The notes beneath the pieces are model-generated. The model searched no databases. It was not told the DNA's origin and worked only from the letters and a program-made list of their open reading frames with translations. Position numbers and translations under genes: made by a program. Positions 37,253 through 46,907 of a DNA stretch of 48,960 bases are shown here, piece after piece (position 1 is the stretch's first letter; every line of letters begins with the position of its first letter). Origin of the DNA: Saccharicrinis sp. (lineage in GTDB: Bacteria; Bacteroidota; Bacteroidia; Bacteroidales; Marinilabiliaceae); assembly GCA_024635585.1 (NCBI GenBank), contig JAGXIP010000006.1:1-48960 (forward strand), written 5' to 3'.

Positions 37253-37369
37253 TTAGATGACCATTAAAACAATAATAGTAAGAAGAACCATGATTTGAAG
37301 TGCAAGAAATCGAACAGGAATGTCAATATTCTTGAAGTTAAGAAACCTGTAATCAATTAGTTTTTTCAT
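37253..37369 (-). CDS. Small membrane peptide, 38 aa, unknown function
   Basis: ATG at 37,369 to TAA at 37,253. The product has a basic, aromatic first half (MKKLIDYRFLNFKNIDIPVR) and a hydrophobic second half (FLALQIMVLLTIIVLMVI), a one-helix membrane peptide with positive charges on the cytoplasmic side. The sequence before the ATG is A/T-rich with no Shine-Dalgarno site, as usual in this phylum. A terminator lies just downstream on the same strand. It is not in an operon. Function is unknown; a membrane regulator, leader or toxin-like peptide are all possible. Confidence 0.5.
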   Translation of the reverse strand: MKKLIDYRFLNFKNIDIPVRFLALQIMVLLTIIVLMVI

Positions 37370-37697
37370 AAATTATTTAATTTTACAATGTATTCTAATG
37401 CTTAGACTGATATTTTTATCAAAGGTTGCGTTTGTAGAAAAAAAATGTTAATTCATAATCATTCTAATTTATTTAACCTACAAATAATATTGGAAATTTT
37501 ATTAAAAAAAGACACTAACCTCTTTTATTTATCTTTATTATTACCTTTATTTGTGAAAACGAAATTTTATCGTGTTTAGTATTCAAAACATATCATCTTC
37601 TCCTAAAGCAAAGAGCAACTTCTCAGCTTCTTTTGAAAACCATTTTTTTGTGGTAATAGATATGATGTGCCGAATGATGATGACCCTTTAGTGTCGC

Positions 37698-37764
37698 GGC
37701 GCGTTGTATGTGAATAATAACTAACAATAACTTCTCATTATAATGCGCCAGGCATAATTGGGCG
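37698..37764 (+). promoter_or_regulatory. Structured leader upstream of metY
   Basis: GGCGCGTTGTA (37,698-37,708) pairs with TATAATGCGCC (37,739-37,749), eleven pairs with two G-U. The CGCC of the right arm can alternatively pair with GGCG at 37,761-37,764, giving two exclusive folds about 40 bases before the metY ATG. That is the behaviour expected of a riboswitch or attenuator, but the sequence does not match the SAM-I or SAM-II cores as I know them. Confidence 0.4.
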
Positions 37765-37793
37765 AAGTTTAAAAAAGTTTTTTATTCATTTAA

Positions 37794-39101
<1,308 letters not shown>

Positions 39102-39113
39102 AGTGTATATTTG

Positions 39114-39151
39114 GCCATTGAAGCGAATGCTGCTTCAATGGCTTATTTATT
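39114..39151 (+). terminator. Strong hairpin between metY and hom
   Basis: GCCATTGAAGC (39,114-39,124) and GCTTCAATGGC (39,132-39,142) form eleven perfect pairs around GAATGCT, followed by TTATTTATT. It begins 13 bases after the metY stop and ends 14 before the hom ATG, so it can act as a partial terminator setting the metY:hom ratio. Confidence 0.75.
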
Positions 39152-39164
39152 CATACATATTACG

Positions 39165-40361
39165 ATGAAGAAAAAATTGACAATTGGCTTGGCGGGCTTT
39201 GGTGTGGTGGGTCAAGGTTTAATTGATGTACTCAAGGAAAGTCCTGCCCTGGATGCCGAGGTTATTAAGATATGTGTTAAAAATCGGAAAGAGCGGAGCT
39301 TACCCGAAAGGATGTTTTGCTATTCAGCAGATGAGCTGATTAACGACGACAATATCAATTTGATTGTAGAGTTAATTTCAGACTCCCAAGAGGCATATCG
39401 CATAGTTACGTCCGCATTGAAAAAAGGTAAAAATGTAGTGTCGGCTAATAAAAAAATGATTGCTGAAAATTTGACGGAGCTAATTCAGCTTCAGGAACAA
39501 TATGGCGTTTCGTTGCTTTATGAGGCGTCTGCTTGCGGCAGCATCCCTGTCATCCGAAATCTTGAAGAGTATTACGATAATGATTTGTTGTTATCGGTTA
39601 CCGGTATCCTCAACGGTTCGTCGAATTATATCCTATCCAAAATTTTCGACCACAATAAAGGTTATAACGAATCGCTTAAAGAAGCTCAGGATTTAGGCTT
39701 TGCCGAGGCAGATCCCAGTTTTGATGTGGATGGTTTCGATTCTTTATTCAAGCTGGTTATTTTAACCGTACATAGTTTCGGCACCATCGTTAACCCAAAG
39801 GATGTGCTTAATTACGGTATTTCTAATATCTCGGACTTTGATATTCAATATGCCAAAGAAAAAGGATACAAAATAAAGCTGGTTGGGCAGGTCGAAAAAC
39901 TGGACGAAAATAAAATATCTCTTTTTGTTTTACCTCGCTTAGTGCGAAAGGATAAGTATATTTATAGTGTAGAGGAAGAATTTAACGGGGTAGTAATTAA
40001 GGGCTTGGCCTACGACAAACAATTTATGTTTGGCAAAGGAGCTGGAGCTCACCCAACCGGATCGGCTGTACTATCGGATATAACCGCCACTGGAAACGAC
40101 TATAAATACGAATATAAAAAGAAGAATAACTATCGCGATTTTTTTTACGAGCAGACTGGCGAATTGGAGATTTATCTTCGTTATAAAAATAAAGAAGATT
40201 TAGCACAGTTTAACTTTATAAGTATAACTGAAGAATATACCGGCCCAAAATACAATTATAAAATAGGCCTGATTAAACTAAAAGATTTAATTACAATAAA
40301 GGATAAATTGCGCGAGATGGATATTTTTATTGCCGTTACACGCAAAACGTTAAACTACTAA
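39165..40361 (+). CDS. hom: Homoserine dehydrogenase
   Basis: 398 residues from ATG 39,165; the open frame reaches back to a TTG at 39,111 but that part lies inside the hairpin. It reduces aspartate semialdehyde to homoserine. Dinucleotide loop GLAGFGVVGQGL at the N-terminus, VVSANKKMIAENLTEL, the signature region VTGILNGSSNYILSKI and DLGFAEADPSFDVDGFDS with catalytic acidic residues are all present. The C-terminal ~70 residues replace a standard ACT domain and look divergent. Together with metY it forms a homoserine-to-homocysteine unit; the acetyltransferase metX is not adjacent. Confidence 0.9.
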   Translation: MKKKLTIGLAGFGVVGQGLIDVLKESPALDAEVIKICVKNRKERSLPERMFCYSADELINDDNINLIVELISDSQEAYRIVTSALKKGKNVVSANKKMIAENLTELIQLQEQYGVSLLYEASACGSIPVIRNLEEYYDNDLLLSVTGILNGSSNYILSKIFDHNKGYNESLKEAQDLGFAEADPSFDVDGFDSLFKLVILTVHSFGTIVNPKDVLNYGISNISDFDIQYAKEKGYKIKLVGQVEKLDENKISLFVLPRLVRKDKYIYSVEEEFNGVVIKGLAYDKQFMFGKGAGAHPTGSAVLSDITATGNDYKYEYKKKNNYRDFFYEQTGELEIYLRYKNKEDLAQFNFISITEEYTGPKYNYKIGLIKLKDLITIKDKLREMDIFIAVTRKTLNY

Positions 40362-40367
40362 AAAAAT

Positions 40368-40445
40368 ACCACTGAGGTACTAAGAGCAAAAGTTTCACTA
40401 AGCTTTTTTCTGAGTTTTTCTTGATATTCTTAGTGCCTTAGTGGT
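40368..40445. repeat. Inverted-repeat element (CCACTGAGGTACTAAG type)
   Basis: ACCACTGAGGTACTAAG (40,368-40,384) and CTTAGTGCCTTAGTGGT (40,429-40,445) are 17-base arms with two G-U pairs, enclosing A/T-rich sequence. It sits between convergent hom and the Na/Pi gene. CCACTGAGGTACTAAGA resembles CCACAGAGGTACGCAGA at 30,302, so both belong to one interspersed family. It may also act as a bidirectional transcription stop. Confidence 0.65.
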
Positions 40446-40475
40446 TATACTTGTACTTACCTGTACTTCTCAAAT

Positions 40476-42167
40476 CTACTTTTTAGTTTCGTACAGTGCT
40501 TTAGAAACATTCATGGCATAGCCACCAATATTTTTGCACTCTCGAAGAATATCCGAAAAAGCCGCCCCTTGATTAGTATCGTATTCGTTATTTTTTAGGC
40601 TTTCACTTTGCTCCTCTTTTAATTGCTGGTAATACTGATTGATTTGGTGGGTAATTTTTTCCACCTTGTCCATATTTACCTTCTTTTCGTTTACATTAAG
40701 GTTTTGCCACATTATGGTAAGTCCCTCCTCAACTAAATTGAACATTACATTGAGTTTTTTCATCAGCACGGACGAAAAATTAATTCGGTTCTTTTGCATC
40801 TTGTTAATAACGCGGGTAAGAGCAAAACTAGCATCGCCAATGTGTTCGAGTTCGCTCACCAACTTAAGCATGGCTCTGATGCTTTTTCGACTCTGATCGC
40901 TCAGTTTACCCTGCGATACTTTTGCCAGATAACCAGCCACCTCTTCTTCTACATCGTCACTAACCGAGTTGTATTTTTCAATTGCCGAATACATCTTTTT
41001 AAAACGCTTCTCGTTCGTCTCCATTAATAATCGACGGCTAAAACCTAACATTTTGTTGGTGTGCTTAGCAAAGGATTGTAATTCCTTTTTAGCTTGCAAA
41101 ATACACAGTTCGGCAGTAGAGAGCATGCCTGTGGTAATGTATTTTAGTTTAAACTCTTCGCCCTCCTCGCCACTGTGCGGAACAAGCCAAATGATGGCAC
41201 GCTTGATTGAAGGTACAAAAGCTATAAACAAAAGTAGGTTGATAACATTAAAAGAGGTATGAAACAGGGCAAGCGAAAATGGAATAAGTGCCTGAGGATT
41301 GCTGATAGAAACTGCATTTATACTGGTGATAATCCGTTCGACATAAGCAGTATAAGGGCCAAAAATACTAAGCATCCAAATTACACCAAACAAGTTAAAA
41401 AGCAAATGGAATCTGGCTGTCCGCTTAGAAGATATGTTACCTATGGTGGCTGCCAGGTTTGGCGTAATGGTGGTTCCTAAATTTTCGCCCAGTATCATGG
41501 CTGCCCCTAATTCGTAGGGAATCCAGCCCTGGTTACACATTACAAAGGTAATGGCCAAAGTGGCACCCGATGATTGAATAATAACTGTGAGCAGACTGCC
41601 AATGAACACAAACAGCAATACGGATAGGAAACCAAGATTGGTGTAATTAGATAAAAAACTTAAAATTCCGGGGTTGCTATCTATATCCGGAACCGTAGAG
41701 CTTATAAAACCCAAGCTCATAAATAGAAGCGAAAAACCTATAATGGCTTCGCCCCATGATTTATGCCTGTTTACCTTTGAAAAAACCAACGGAAAACCAA
41801 CGGCCATAAGCGGAAGTGCATATTCCGTTAAATTAAACCTAAAACCAAACAGCGAAATAAGCCACCCTGTAACTGTGGTACCCACATTGGCACCCATCAC
41901 TACCCCAATGGACTCCACCAATGACACCAAGCCGGCATTTACAAAACTTACCACCATTAAAACAGTGGCACTCGACGATTGTATAGTTGCCGAAACCAGC
42001 AGCCCTGTCAGCACACCCAAAAAGCGGTTCTTGGTCATGGCTGCAAAGATGCTCCTCATCTTTATACCCGCCACTTTTTGTAAGGCTTCGCTCATAAGCT
42101 TCATTCCATACAAAAAAAGGCCTACAGCACCTATTAGCTTTAATAAATCTATGAGTGAATAATCCAT
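40476..42167 (-). CDS. Na+/phosphate cotransporter with PhoU-like domain
   Basis: 563 residues. The membrane half (1-330) has the two inverted NaPi repeats, each with the QSS motif: QSSSAT at 63-68 and QSSGAT at 198-203, with GANVGTTVTGW and GENLGTTITPNLA. The cytoplasmic half (~345-563) is a PhoU-like four-helix pair with SELEHIGDASFALTRVI. This matches the YjbB/NptA type of phosphate transporter or exporter common in Bacteroidota. Direction of transport is not decided by sequence. It is transcribed divergently from the lycopene cyclase gene. Confidence 0.9.
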   Translation of the reverse strand: MDYSLIDLLKLIGAVGLFLYGMKLMSEALQKVAGIKMRSIFAAMTKNRFLGVLTGLLVSATIQSSSATVLMVVSFVNAGLVSLVESIGVVMGANVGTTVTGWLISLFGFRFNLTEYALPLMAVGFPLVFSKVNRHKSWGEAIIGFSLLFMSLGFISSTVPDIDSNPGILSFLSNYTNLGFLSVLLFVFIGSLLTVIIQSSGATLAITFVMCNQGWIPYELGAAMILGENLGTTITPNLAATIGNISSKRTARFHLLFNLFGVIWMLSIFGPYTAYVERIITSINAVSISNPQALIPFSLALFHTSFNVINLLLFIAFVPSIKRAIIWLVPHSGEEGEEFKLKYITTGMLSTAELCILQAKKELQSFAKHTNKMLGFSRRLLMETNEKRFKKMYSAIEKYNSVSDDVEEEVAGYLAKVSQGKLSDQSRKSIRAMLKLVSELEHIGDASFALTRVINKMQKNRINFSSVLMKKLNVMFNLVEEGLTIMWQNLNVNEKKVNMDKVEKITHQINQYYQQLKEEQSESLKNNEYDTNQGAAFSDILRECKNIGGYAMNVSKALYETKK

Positions 42168-42197
42168 CGAACCGTATTAATCGTAAATTTGGTGTTA

Positions 42198-42224
42198 CAA
42201 AAATAACAACATTTTTACATTCAA
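42198..42224 (-). promoter_or_regulatory. Possible promoter of the Na/Pi gene
   Basis: On the minus strand TTG (plus 42,222-42,224), 16 bases, then TATTTTTG (plus 42,198-42,205), which matches TAnnTTTG. The spacer is at or just under the normal minimum. The box lies 30 bases before the start codon. Confidence 0.35.
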
Positions 42225-42281
42225 TATGTTTTGTGCAATAAATGATAGTTATTTATTGAAAAAAAGACTTAAAAAAACAAT

Positions 42282-43445
42282 ATGCAATACGATTATATTA
42301 TAGCAGGTTCGGGATGCGCAGGGTTAAGTCTTTTATGCAGCATACTATTAGAGCCTAAACTCAAGGGTAAAAAAATTTTGGTACTTGATAAAGCAAAAAA
42401 AACAAACAACGATCGCACGTGGTGCTACTGGGAAAAAGAAGAAGGCCTGTTTGAACCTATCGTGCACCATCAATGGAAAACATTGGAATTTTTGTCCAAC
42501 GATTTTAACAGACAATTTCACCTTAAACATCACTCTTACAAAATGATACGTGGCATCGATTTCTATACTTACATTCTGAAATATGCCGAAGAATTCAAAA
42601 ATGTGTCATTTAAACAGGAAAGTATCGAGAAAATAGAAAGCGAAAATAAATTTGCCTTTGTGCAAACGGATCAATCGCGATACAAAGCAAAATATGTTTT
42701 TAACTCAACTCCCCTATTCTACCCAAAGATAAATACCAAAAATTCGCTGTTGCAGCATTTTGAAGGTTGGGTAATAAAAACCAAGGACAATGTTTTTGAC
42801 AGTAACGTGGGCACTTTAATGGATTTTACGCTTAACCAAAAAAATGGCGCTACGTTTATGTACGTTTTGCCAACCTCCCAGTCCGAAGCTTTGGTTGAAT
42901 ATACTCTATTTAGCCCTACCCTATTGCCCAAACAGGAGTACAAAAAAGCATTGGAAAATTATATTAAGGATGATTTAAAAATTGAAAATTACGAAATCGT
43001 TCATACAGAATTTGGGGTTATCCCAATGACTCAGGCAAAATTTTCGCGTAAACCAAAACAGACAAGCAACATAATAAATTTAGGCACTGCCGGGGGGTTT
43101 ACCAAAGCCAGCAGTGGATATACCTTTCAGTTTATTCAAAAAAATACATTATCAATCGTTGATGCACTCAAAAATGATCGAAAACCCATTAAAAAACTAA
43201 GCTTTCGCGATAAAATGTACCAATGGTACGACCGTACTTTGTTAGAGGTAATTCTATCGGGGAAAATAAGTGGCAAGGATATTTTCTCCATTCTGTTCAA
43301 AACAGTATCCCCCGAGCGTATCTTGGTTTTCTTAGGTAATGAAAGTAGCATTTGGGATGATTTGATAATAATGAAAAGCTTGCCGGTTATACCTTTTTTA
43401 AAGGCTGGTATTAAGCAGTTGGGTTTTTGGCGGATAGATACTTGA
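42282..43445 (+). CDS. crtY: Lycopene beta-cyclase (CrtY type)
   Basis: 387 residues, normal for bacterial CrtY. The FAD-binding start YDYIIAGSGCAGLSL (8-17 is the glycine loop) is followed by the family motif NDRTWCYW at 43-50; later marks are VIPMTQAKFSRKP and INLGTAGGFTKASSGYTFQF, where the family has its conserved GxxGGxxKxSTGY-like segment. It closes the ends of lycopene to form beta-carotene. No other carotenoid gene (crtE, crtB, crtI, crtZ) is in the window, so the substrate must come from elsewhere in the genome. It ends 22 bases from the convergent DUF3307 gene. Confidence 0.9.
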   Translation: MQYDYIIAGSGCAGLSLLCSILLEPKLKGKKILVLDKAKKTNNDRTWCYWEKEEGLFEPIVHHQWKTLEFLSNDFNRQFHLKHHSYKMIRGIDFYTYILKYAEEFKNVSFKQESIEKIESENKFAFVQTDQSRYKAKYVFNSTPLFYPKINTKNSLLQHFEGWVIKTKDNVFDSNVGTLMDFTLNQKNGATFMYVLPTSQSEALVEYTLFSPTLLPKQEYKKALENYIKDDLKIENYEIVHTEFGVIPMTQAKFSRKPKQTSNIINLGTAGGFTKASSGYTFQFIQKNTLSIVDALKNDRKPIKKLSFRDKMYQWYDRTLLEVILSGKISGKDIFSILFKTVSPERILVFLGNESSIWDDLIIMKSLPVIPFLKAGIKQLGFWRIDT

Positions 43446-43467
43446 ACATTGCAATAGCATGATATTT

Positions 43468-44193
43468 TTACAATACCGAAGATATGTAAATACCAGTTAA
43501 AGTTGCTATTCCAAAGCTTAGCAGTGTGCCTACCAATATGTATTCGTTTTTATACGATGATTTGTAACGTAAAATTGATTTCGCAGCTATTATAAGTCCT
43601 ACAGCGGCATATTGCGAAACCAATATTAAAGAAAACACAAGGTATCGTTCCATTATTCCTATGAGCTTGCCTGCATTTGGTAAGCTTTTTTCACTTGCAT
43701 TTTCATTAGGGGTATCGCCAGCAGGGGTTTCAATTTTGAATATTGCAAAAATATTTTTCATAAAGATATTTGTTGGCTTCGAAAGTAATACAAAACCAAA
43801 AGCAATAAATATAGTGTTATACGATAGATCGAAAATGTAATTAATACTATATAAGTGTAAATATAATCCCGATATGCTTGCGAGAATAATGAGGTGTAAT
43901 GCCTGATCGTAAAAGAAATAGTTAATATCTTTATTCTTTCTCTCCGCTGTAATTTGCAGATAACTTTTTAATACGTCGATCCCAAAATGCAATATGGTTA
44001 TTATAAGTGCTGCACCCCAAAAATGAAAGTCGAATGATAGAATATATGAACAGAAAAACACCATTACAACATGATAAATATGCTGTACTGAAACAATTTT
44101 TTGTCGTTTTAAATTACTCCAACGGTGTGGCTGAAATATATAATCGGCCAATAGATGCGCAATAATTTGTAACAGAATTAATTTCGGAATCAT
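43468..44193 (-). CDS. DUF3307 membrane protein
   Basis: 241 residues with about six membrane segments. The N-terminus carries the DUF3307 hallmark LLQIIAHLLADYIFQPHRWS, and the next helices contain HIYHVVMVFFCSYIL and ALIITILHFGIDVLKSYL. Function of the family is not established. Its start overlaps the stop of the SatD-like gene by four bases (ATGA), so the two are co-translated and probably work together; this pairing is common for these families. Confidence 0.85.
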   Translation of the reverse strand: MIPKLILLQIIAHLLADYIFQPHRWSNLKRQKIVSVQHIYHVVMVFFCSYILSFDFHFWGAALIITILHFGIDVLKSYLQITAERKNKDINYFFYDQALHLIILASISGLYLHLYSINYIFDLSYNTIFIAFGFVLLSKPTNIFMKNIFAIFKIETPAGDTPNENASEKSLPNAGKLIGIMERYLVFSLILVSQYAAVGLIIAAKSILRYKSSYKNEYILVGTLLSFGIATLTGIYISSVL

Positions 44194-44879
44194 CGGTCAA
44201 AGTATTTTTCGAAGTAATTTACTGATTTTTCTATAGATAGCCAACCCGCTGCCGTAGAATGCTGACTAATGGTAGATTGAATTTTACCAAGCTTGCTGCT
44301 AATTTCCTTCTCACTTAACCCTAATAGCTTGTAATAAATTACTTCGCACTGCTTGGCCGAACAGCGTGATAAAACCATATCTAATAATGCAACAACCGTA
44401 TCAAAGTTATCTTGCATTTGCTTGTCAGGACTACGAAAATACATGGTTCTTTTTATGGTAACTTTTCGCTTATCCGAAGTGCTAAGTTTTTTAATGGCTC
44501 TACCCGATAGATAAATTGCTTCGCCATCTAAAATAGCATGTTCCACGTCAATTTCGTGCAGTGGTGCCACAGCTATTGCCAATCGCACAGCGTGTTCTTT
44601 AAAATATTTAATACGCGGATTTTTGCTTTCGGTGATTTTGCTGGTATATGATTTTAAATACGTTTTAAGGATAAGTGCTATCCGTAGGGCGTATTGAGGT
44701 GAATTGATGGCACATTCAATGTAGTCTCCTTGTGCGATTCTGCCATAGAATTGACTTTTACCATATTTGATGGATAAATCAGCAAGTAGATTGTTAATAT
44801 CTATCCCAAGGTTTATCTTATCCTCATGATTTAAGGAAGTGTAGGAGATAATATCAGCCGATATAGTTGCTTTATTCAT
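44190..44879 (-). CDS. SatD-family protein with C-terminal helix-turn-helix
   Basis: 229 residues. The N-terminal ~150 residues match SatD-type proteins, named from the acid-tolerance operon of Streptococcus mutans. The same part lines up in outline with class III nucleotidyl cyclases: SADIISYTSL (D9) like FADIxxFT, AQGDYIE (D52) like the second metal site, and GEAIYLSGRAIK (R127) like the GDxVNxAxR segment. Residues ~186-206 (LGLSEKEISSKLGKIQSTIS) form a helix-turn-helix. It overlaps the DUF3307 gene by four bases. A nucleotide-sensing DNA-binding regulator for its membrane partner is a reasonable guess; catalytic activity is not shown. Confidence 0.8.
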   Translation of the reverse strand: MNKATISADIISYTSLNHEDKINLGIDINNLLADLSIKYGKSQFYGRIAQGDYIECAINSPQYALRIALILKTYLKSYTSKITESKNPRIKYFKEHAVRLAIAVAPLHEIDVEHAILDGEAIYLSGRAIKKLSTSDKRKVTIKRTMYFRSPDKQMQDNFDTVVALLDMVLSRCSAKQCEVIYYKLLGLSEKEISSKLGKIQSTISQHSTAAGWLSIEKSVNYFEKYFDR

Positions 44880-45242
44880 AATTAATATTGGTAATTTAAC
44901 GCATATTTACTATGTATCGGTAAATATACGAATATATATTGGGTATCGCCAATAATAACGTTATATTATAAAATTAAATGTCTTATGGCAGAATTTAATT
45001 TATTAATTTACTAATAAGGTATATATATTAGTGTTATTGCCGATATGGCTATAGGATTCCAGTATAAGAACTTATAAACCTGTCTTCCCAGATAGGAAAT
45101 ATTTGTAGTGGCTAAACTAGTGTCATTTGCATATAAATCTGTTGCATGCATAAATTTACGTTGCAATTCCATCTATGCTAAGAGGAGTATTCTTTGATTT
45201 ATAGTTTCATTGGCCAAAATATAAAAGACACAACAAATGTTT

Positions 45243-45250
45243 TATCTTTG
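45243..45250 (+). promoter_or_regulatory. Possible -7 box of polysaccharide locus
   Basis: TATCTTTG matches TAnnTTTG perfectly, 171 bases before the first gene. No TTG lies at the right spacing (the nearest is about 30 bases upstream). If used, the transcript has a long leader that includes the hairpin at 45,264-45,304. Confidence 0.3.
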
Positions 45251-45263
45251 GAGTTTCGGATTG

Positions 45264-45304
45264 CTTGCATATCTAAAAACGAAAACCATGTGGTTCTATG
45301 CAAG
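45264..45304 (+). promoter_or_regulatory. Leader hairpin before polysaccharide genes
   Basis: CTTGCATA (45,264-45,271) pairs with TATGCAAG (45,297-45,304), and inside it AACC-ATGT-GGTT forms a second stem. No U-tract follows, so it is a structured leader element and not a plain terminator. Confidence 0.4.
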
Positions 45305-45420
45305 AATGTAAATGTCATGCTATTGTTGGATTATTAGGTTCGATAGGCAGAAATGATTAAATAATTAAGGAGTGCCGCCCTAACTATAAATAACGTAAAA
45401 TATAAGTCAAACATTTAGTA

Positions 45421-46782
45421 ATGAGCATAAAAACAGAATACTTTATTACAATTTTACTTTTCATATCCATCTGCTATATATATAAAGGACAAGAAAGGAT
45501 ATCGCATAATGATGGCAAAGGCTGGGATGGCAGTTATTATTATGCGGCAACAGAGCAAATACAGCAAGGAAAATATTCCATTACCGGACAACTACCATTT
45601 GTAAACAGATATGCAAACCACTTTATTATAGGCAAATACGCAAAAATAACCAATACTAATATTTTAGATAGTGCGTTAATTGTAAACTTGACAGGGGCAT
45701 TTCTTACCGTATTATTATTAACAAGTTGGTTAAGATTATTTTTACTTAGGGGCTGGATCCGAATTCTCCTAATGAGTATGTTCATGCTTACATGGCACGC
45801 ATCCATACGCGAATTGTTTCATCAGCCTATGGGTTCCGACGCCTGGGGAACCACCTCTCTTGTGGCAGCCCTATTATTGCTTAACTCCATACGAAATGCC
45901 TATTTACAGGGAAAGTCTATACTATTGAGTGTAATTTTATTTTCGATTGTTGTATCAATAGGTACCTTGTTTAGAGAGTCGATAGCGGCTTTTGCTGTGG
46001 CTATATTTTTTATTTGTAACCCCTTATCTGTTATAAAAATACAGATAGGTGGTAAGTTTTTATCTAATGTCGTTCATCCTTTATGGAATTTATATTATAA
46101 AAAAATCACGCTATTATTCTTCATTCCTTTTTTCAGTATTTTATTAACAAAGTTTTTCATATCATTGTTAGTGACTTCTACTTCGGAGTTTCCGTACTCT
46201 TACATAAAAACATTGGTGAAATTATTTTACACAAAAACTCCATCTGAATTTTTAACTGGCGTATTTATAGCATTTGGCCCTTTATTGGTAATAGTCCCTT
46301 TTTACTATAAATACTTCCGCAATATTTTTATGGCTAATCAGGAGTTAATACTCTTGTTGATGGCATCTGTATTTGCCGGATATTTTGGGGGGGGCGATAC
46401 GGAACGGATTTTATATTTTTCGGGCTTTCCGATAGTCTTCGTTGCAATGGGCGTATCTATTGAAAAACTATACTATACAGCAAATAGGTGGTGGTTATTT
46501 GTTATAATAGGGCTGCAAACATTTGCTGCCAGAGTTTATTGGTATCTGCCTGATTTCCCTAATAACTTTGACAATATCCCAATCCCATTTTTTGGTTTAC
46601 TGGGCAATAAATTCCCTTATCTATTTCTGTATTCTCACTATGGCAATATTTATGTGCATACATTATTGTTAACGGAATATATACTTTTGTTCGCGATAAC
46701 GTATTATATTCTAAGGAATAATACCATTAGGCTTAAACATATCTTTAGTTTTAAAAGAGTACGACCAACTTCGGTGCAATGA
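45421..46782 (+). CDS. Polytopic membrane protein, GT-C glycosyltransferase-like
   Basis: 453 residues with about eleven membrane segments. After the first helix comes a loop with GWDGSYYYAATEQIQQGKY and LPFVNRYANHFIIGKY, reminiscent of the acidic first periplasmic loop of GT-C enzymes that use lipid-linked sugars. A second marked stretch is YFGGGDTERILYFSGFPIVF. Enzymes of this type add sugars to lipid carriers at the periplasmic face; a polysaccharide polymerase is an alternative. It is the first gene of the right-hand locus, and the following frame overlaps its stop by four bases at 46,779. Confidence 0.6.
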   Translation: MSIKTEYFITILLFISICYIYKGQERISHNDGKGWDGSYYYAATEQIQQGKYSITGQLPFVNRYANHFIIGKYAKITNTNILDSALIVNLTGAFLTVLLLTSWLRLFLLRGWIRILLMSMFMLTWHASIRELFHQPMGSDAWGTTSLVAALLLLNSIRNAYLQGKSILLSVILFSIVVSIGTLFRESIAAFAVAIFFICNPLSVIKIQIGGKFLSNVVHPLWNLYYKKITLLFFIPFFSILLTKFFISLLVTSTSEFPYSYIKTLVKLFYTKTPSEFLTGVFIAFGPLLVIVPFYYKYFRNIFMANQELILLLMASVFAGYFGGGDTERILYFSGFPIVFVAMGVSIEKLYYTANRWWLFVIIGLQTFAARVYWYLPDFPNNFDNIPIPFFGLLGNKFPYLFLYSHYGNIYVHTLLLTEYILLFAITYYILRNNTIRLKHIFSFKRVRPTSVQ

Positions 46783-46907
46783 ATCCGAATTACAATATAA
46801 AACCAGATGTATTTATTAACTGTATTAAGAACATGTTTCCTAAAAGCTCCATGTGAAAACGGAAATTTGGCTTGGGTAGATTTAACATATCTGAAAGGAC
46901 TAAATTT

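Larger units (their letters stand above)
44880..45420. other. Intergenic region before the polysaccharide locus
   Basis: 541 bases, A/T-rich, between the divergent satD-like gene and the first polysaccharide gene. The left part has alternating TATC/GATA-type words (for example GTATCGGTAAATATAC near 44,914 and GGTATCGCCAATAATAAC near 44,942) that could be operator sites. The right part has a -7 box and a hairpin described separately. No convincing gene is seen. Confidence 0.5.

Noticed and set aside
45011..45151. 46-codon minus-strand frame in the gap before the polysaccharide locus
   Set aside because: Weak hydrophobic end, no terminator, no clear start context and no operon partner; chance is the better explanation in an A/T-rich gap.
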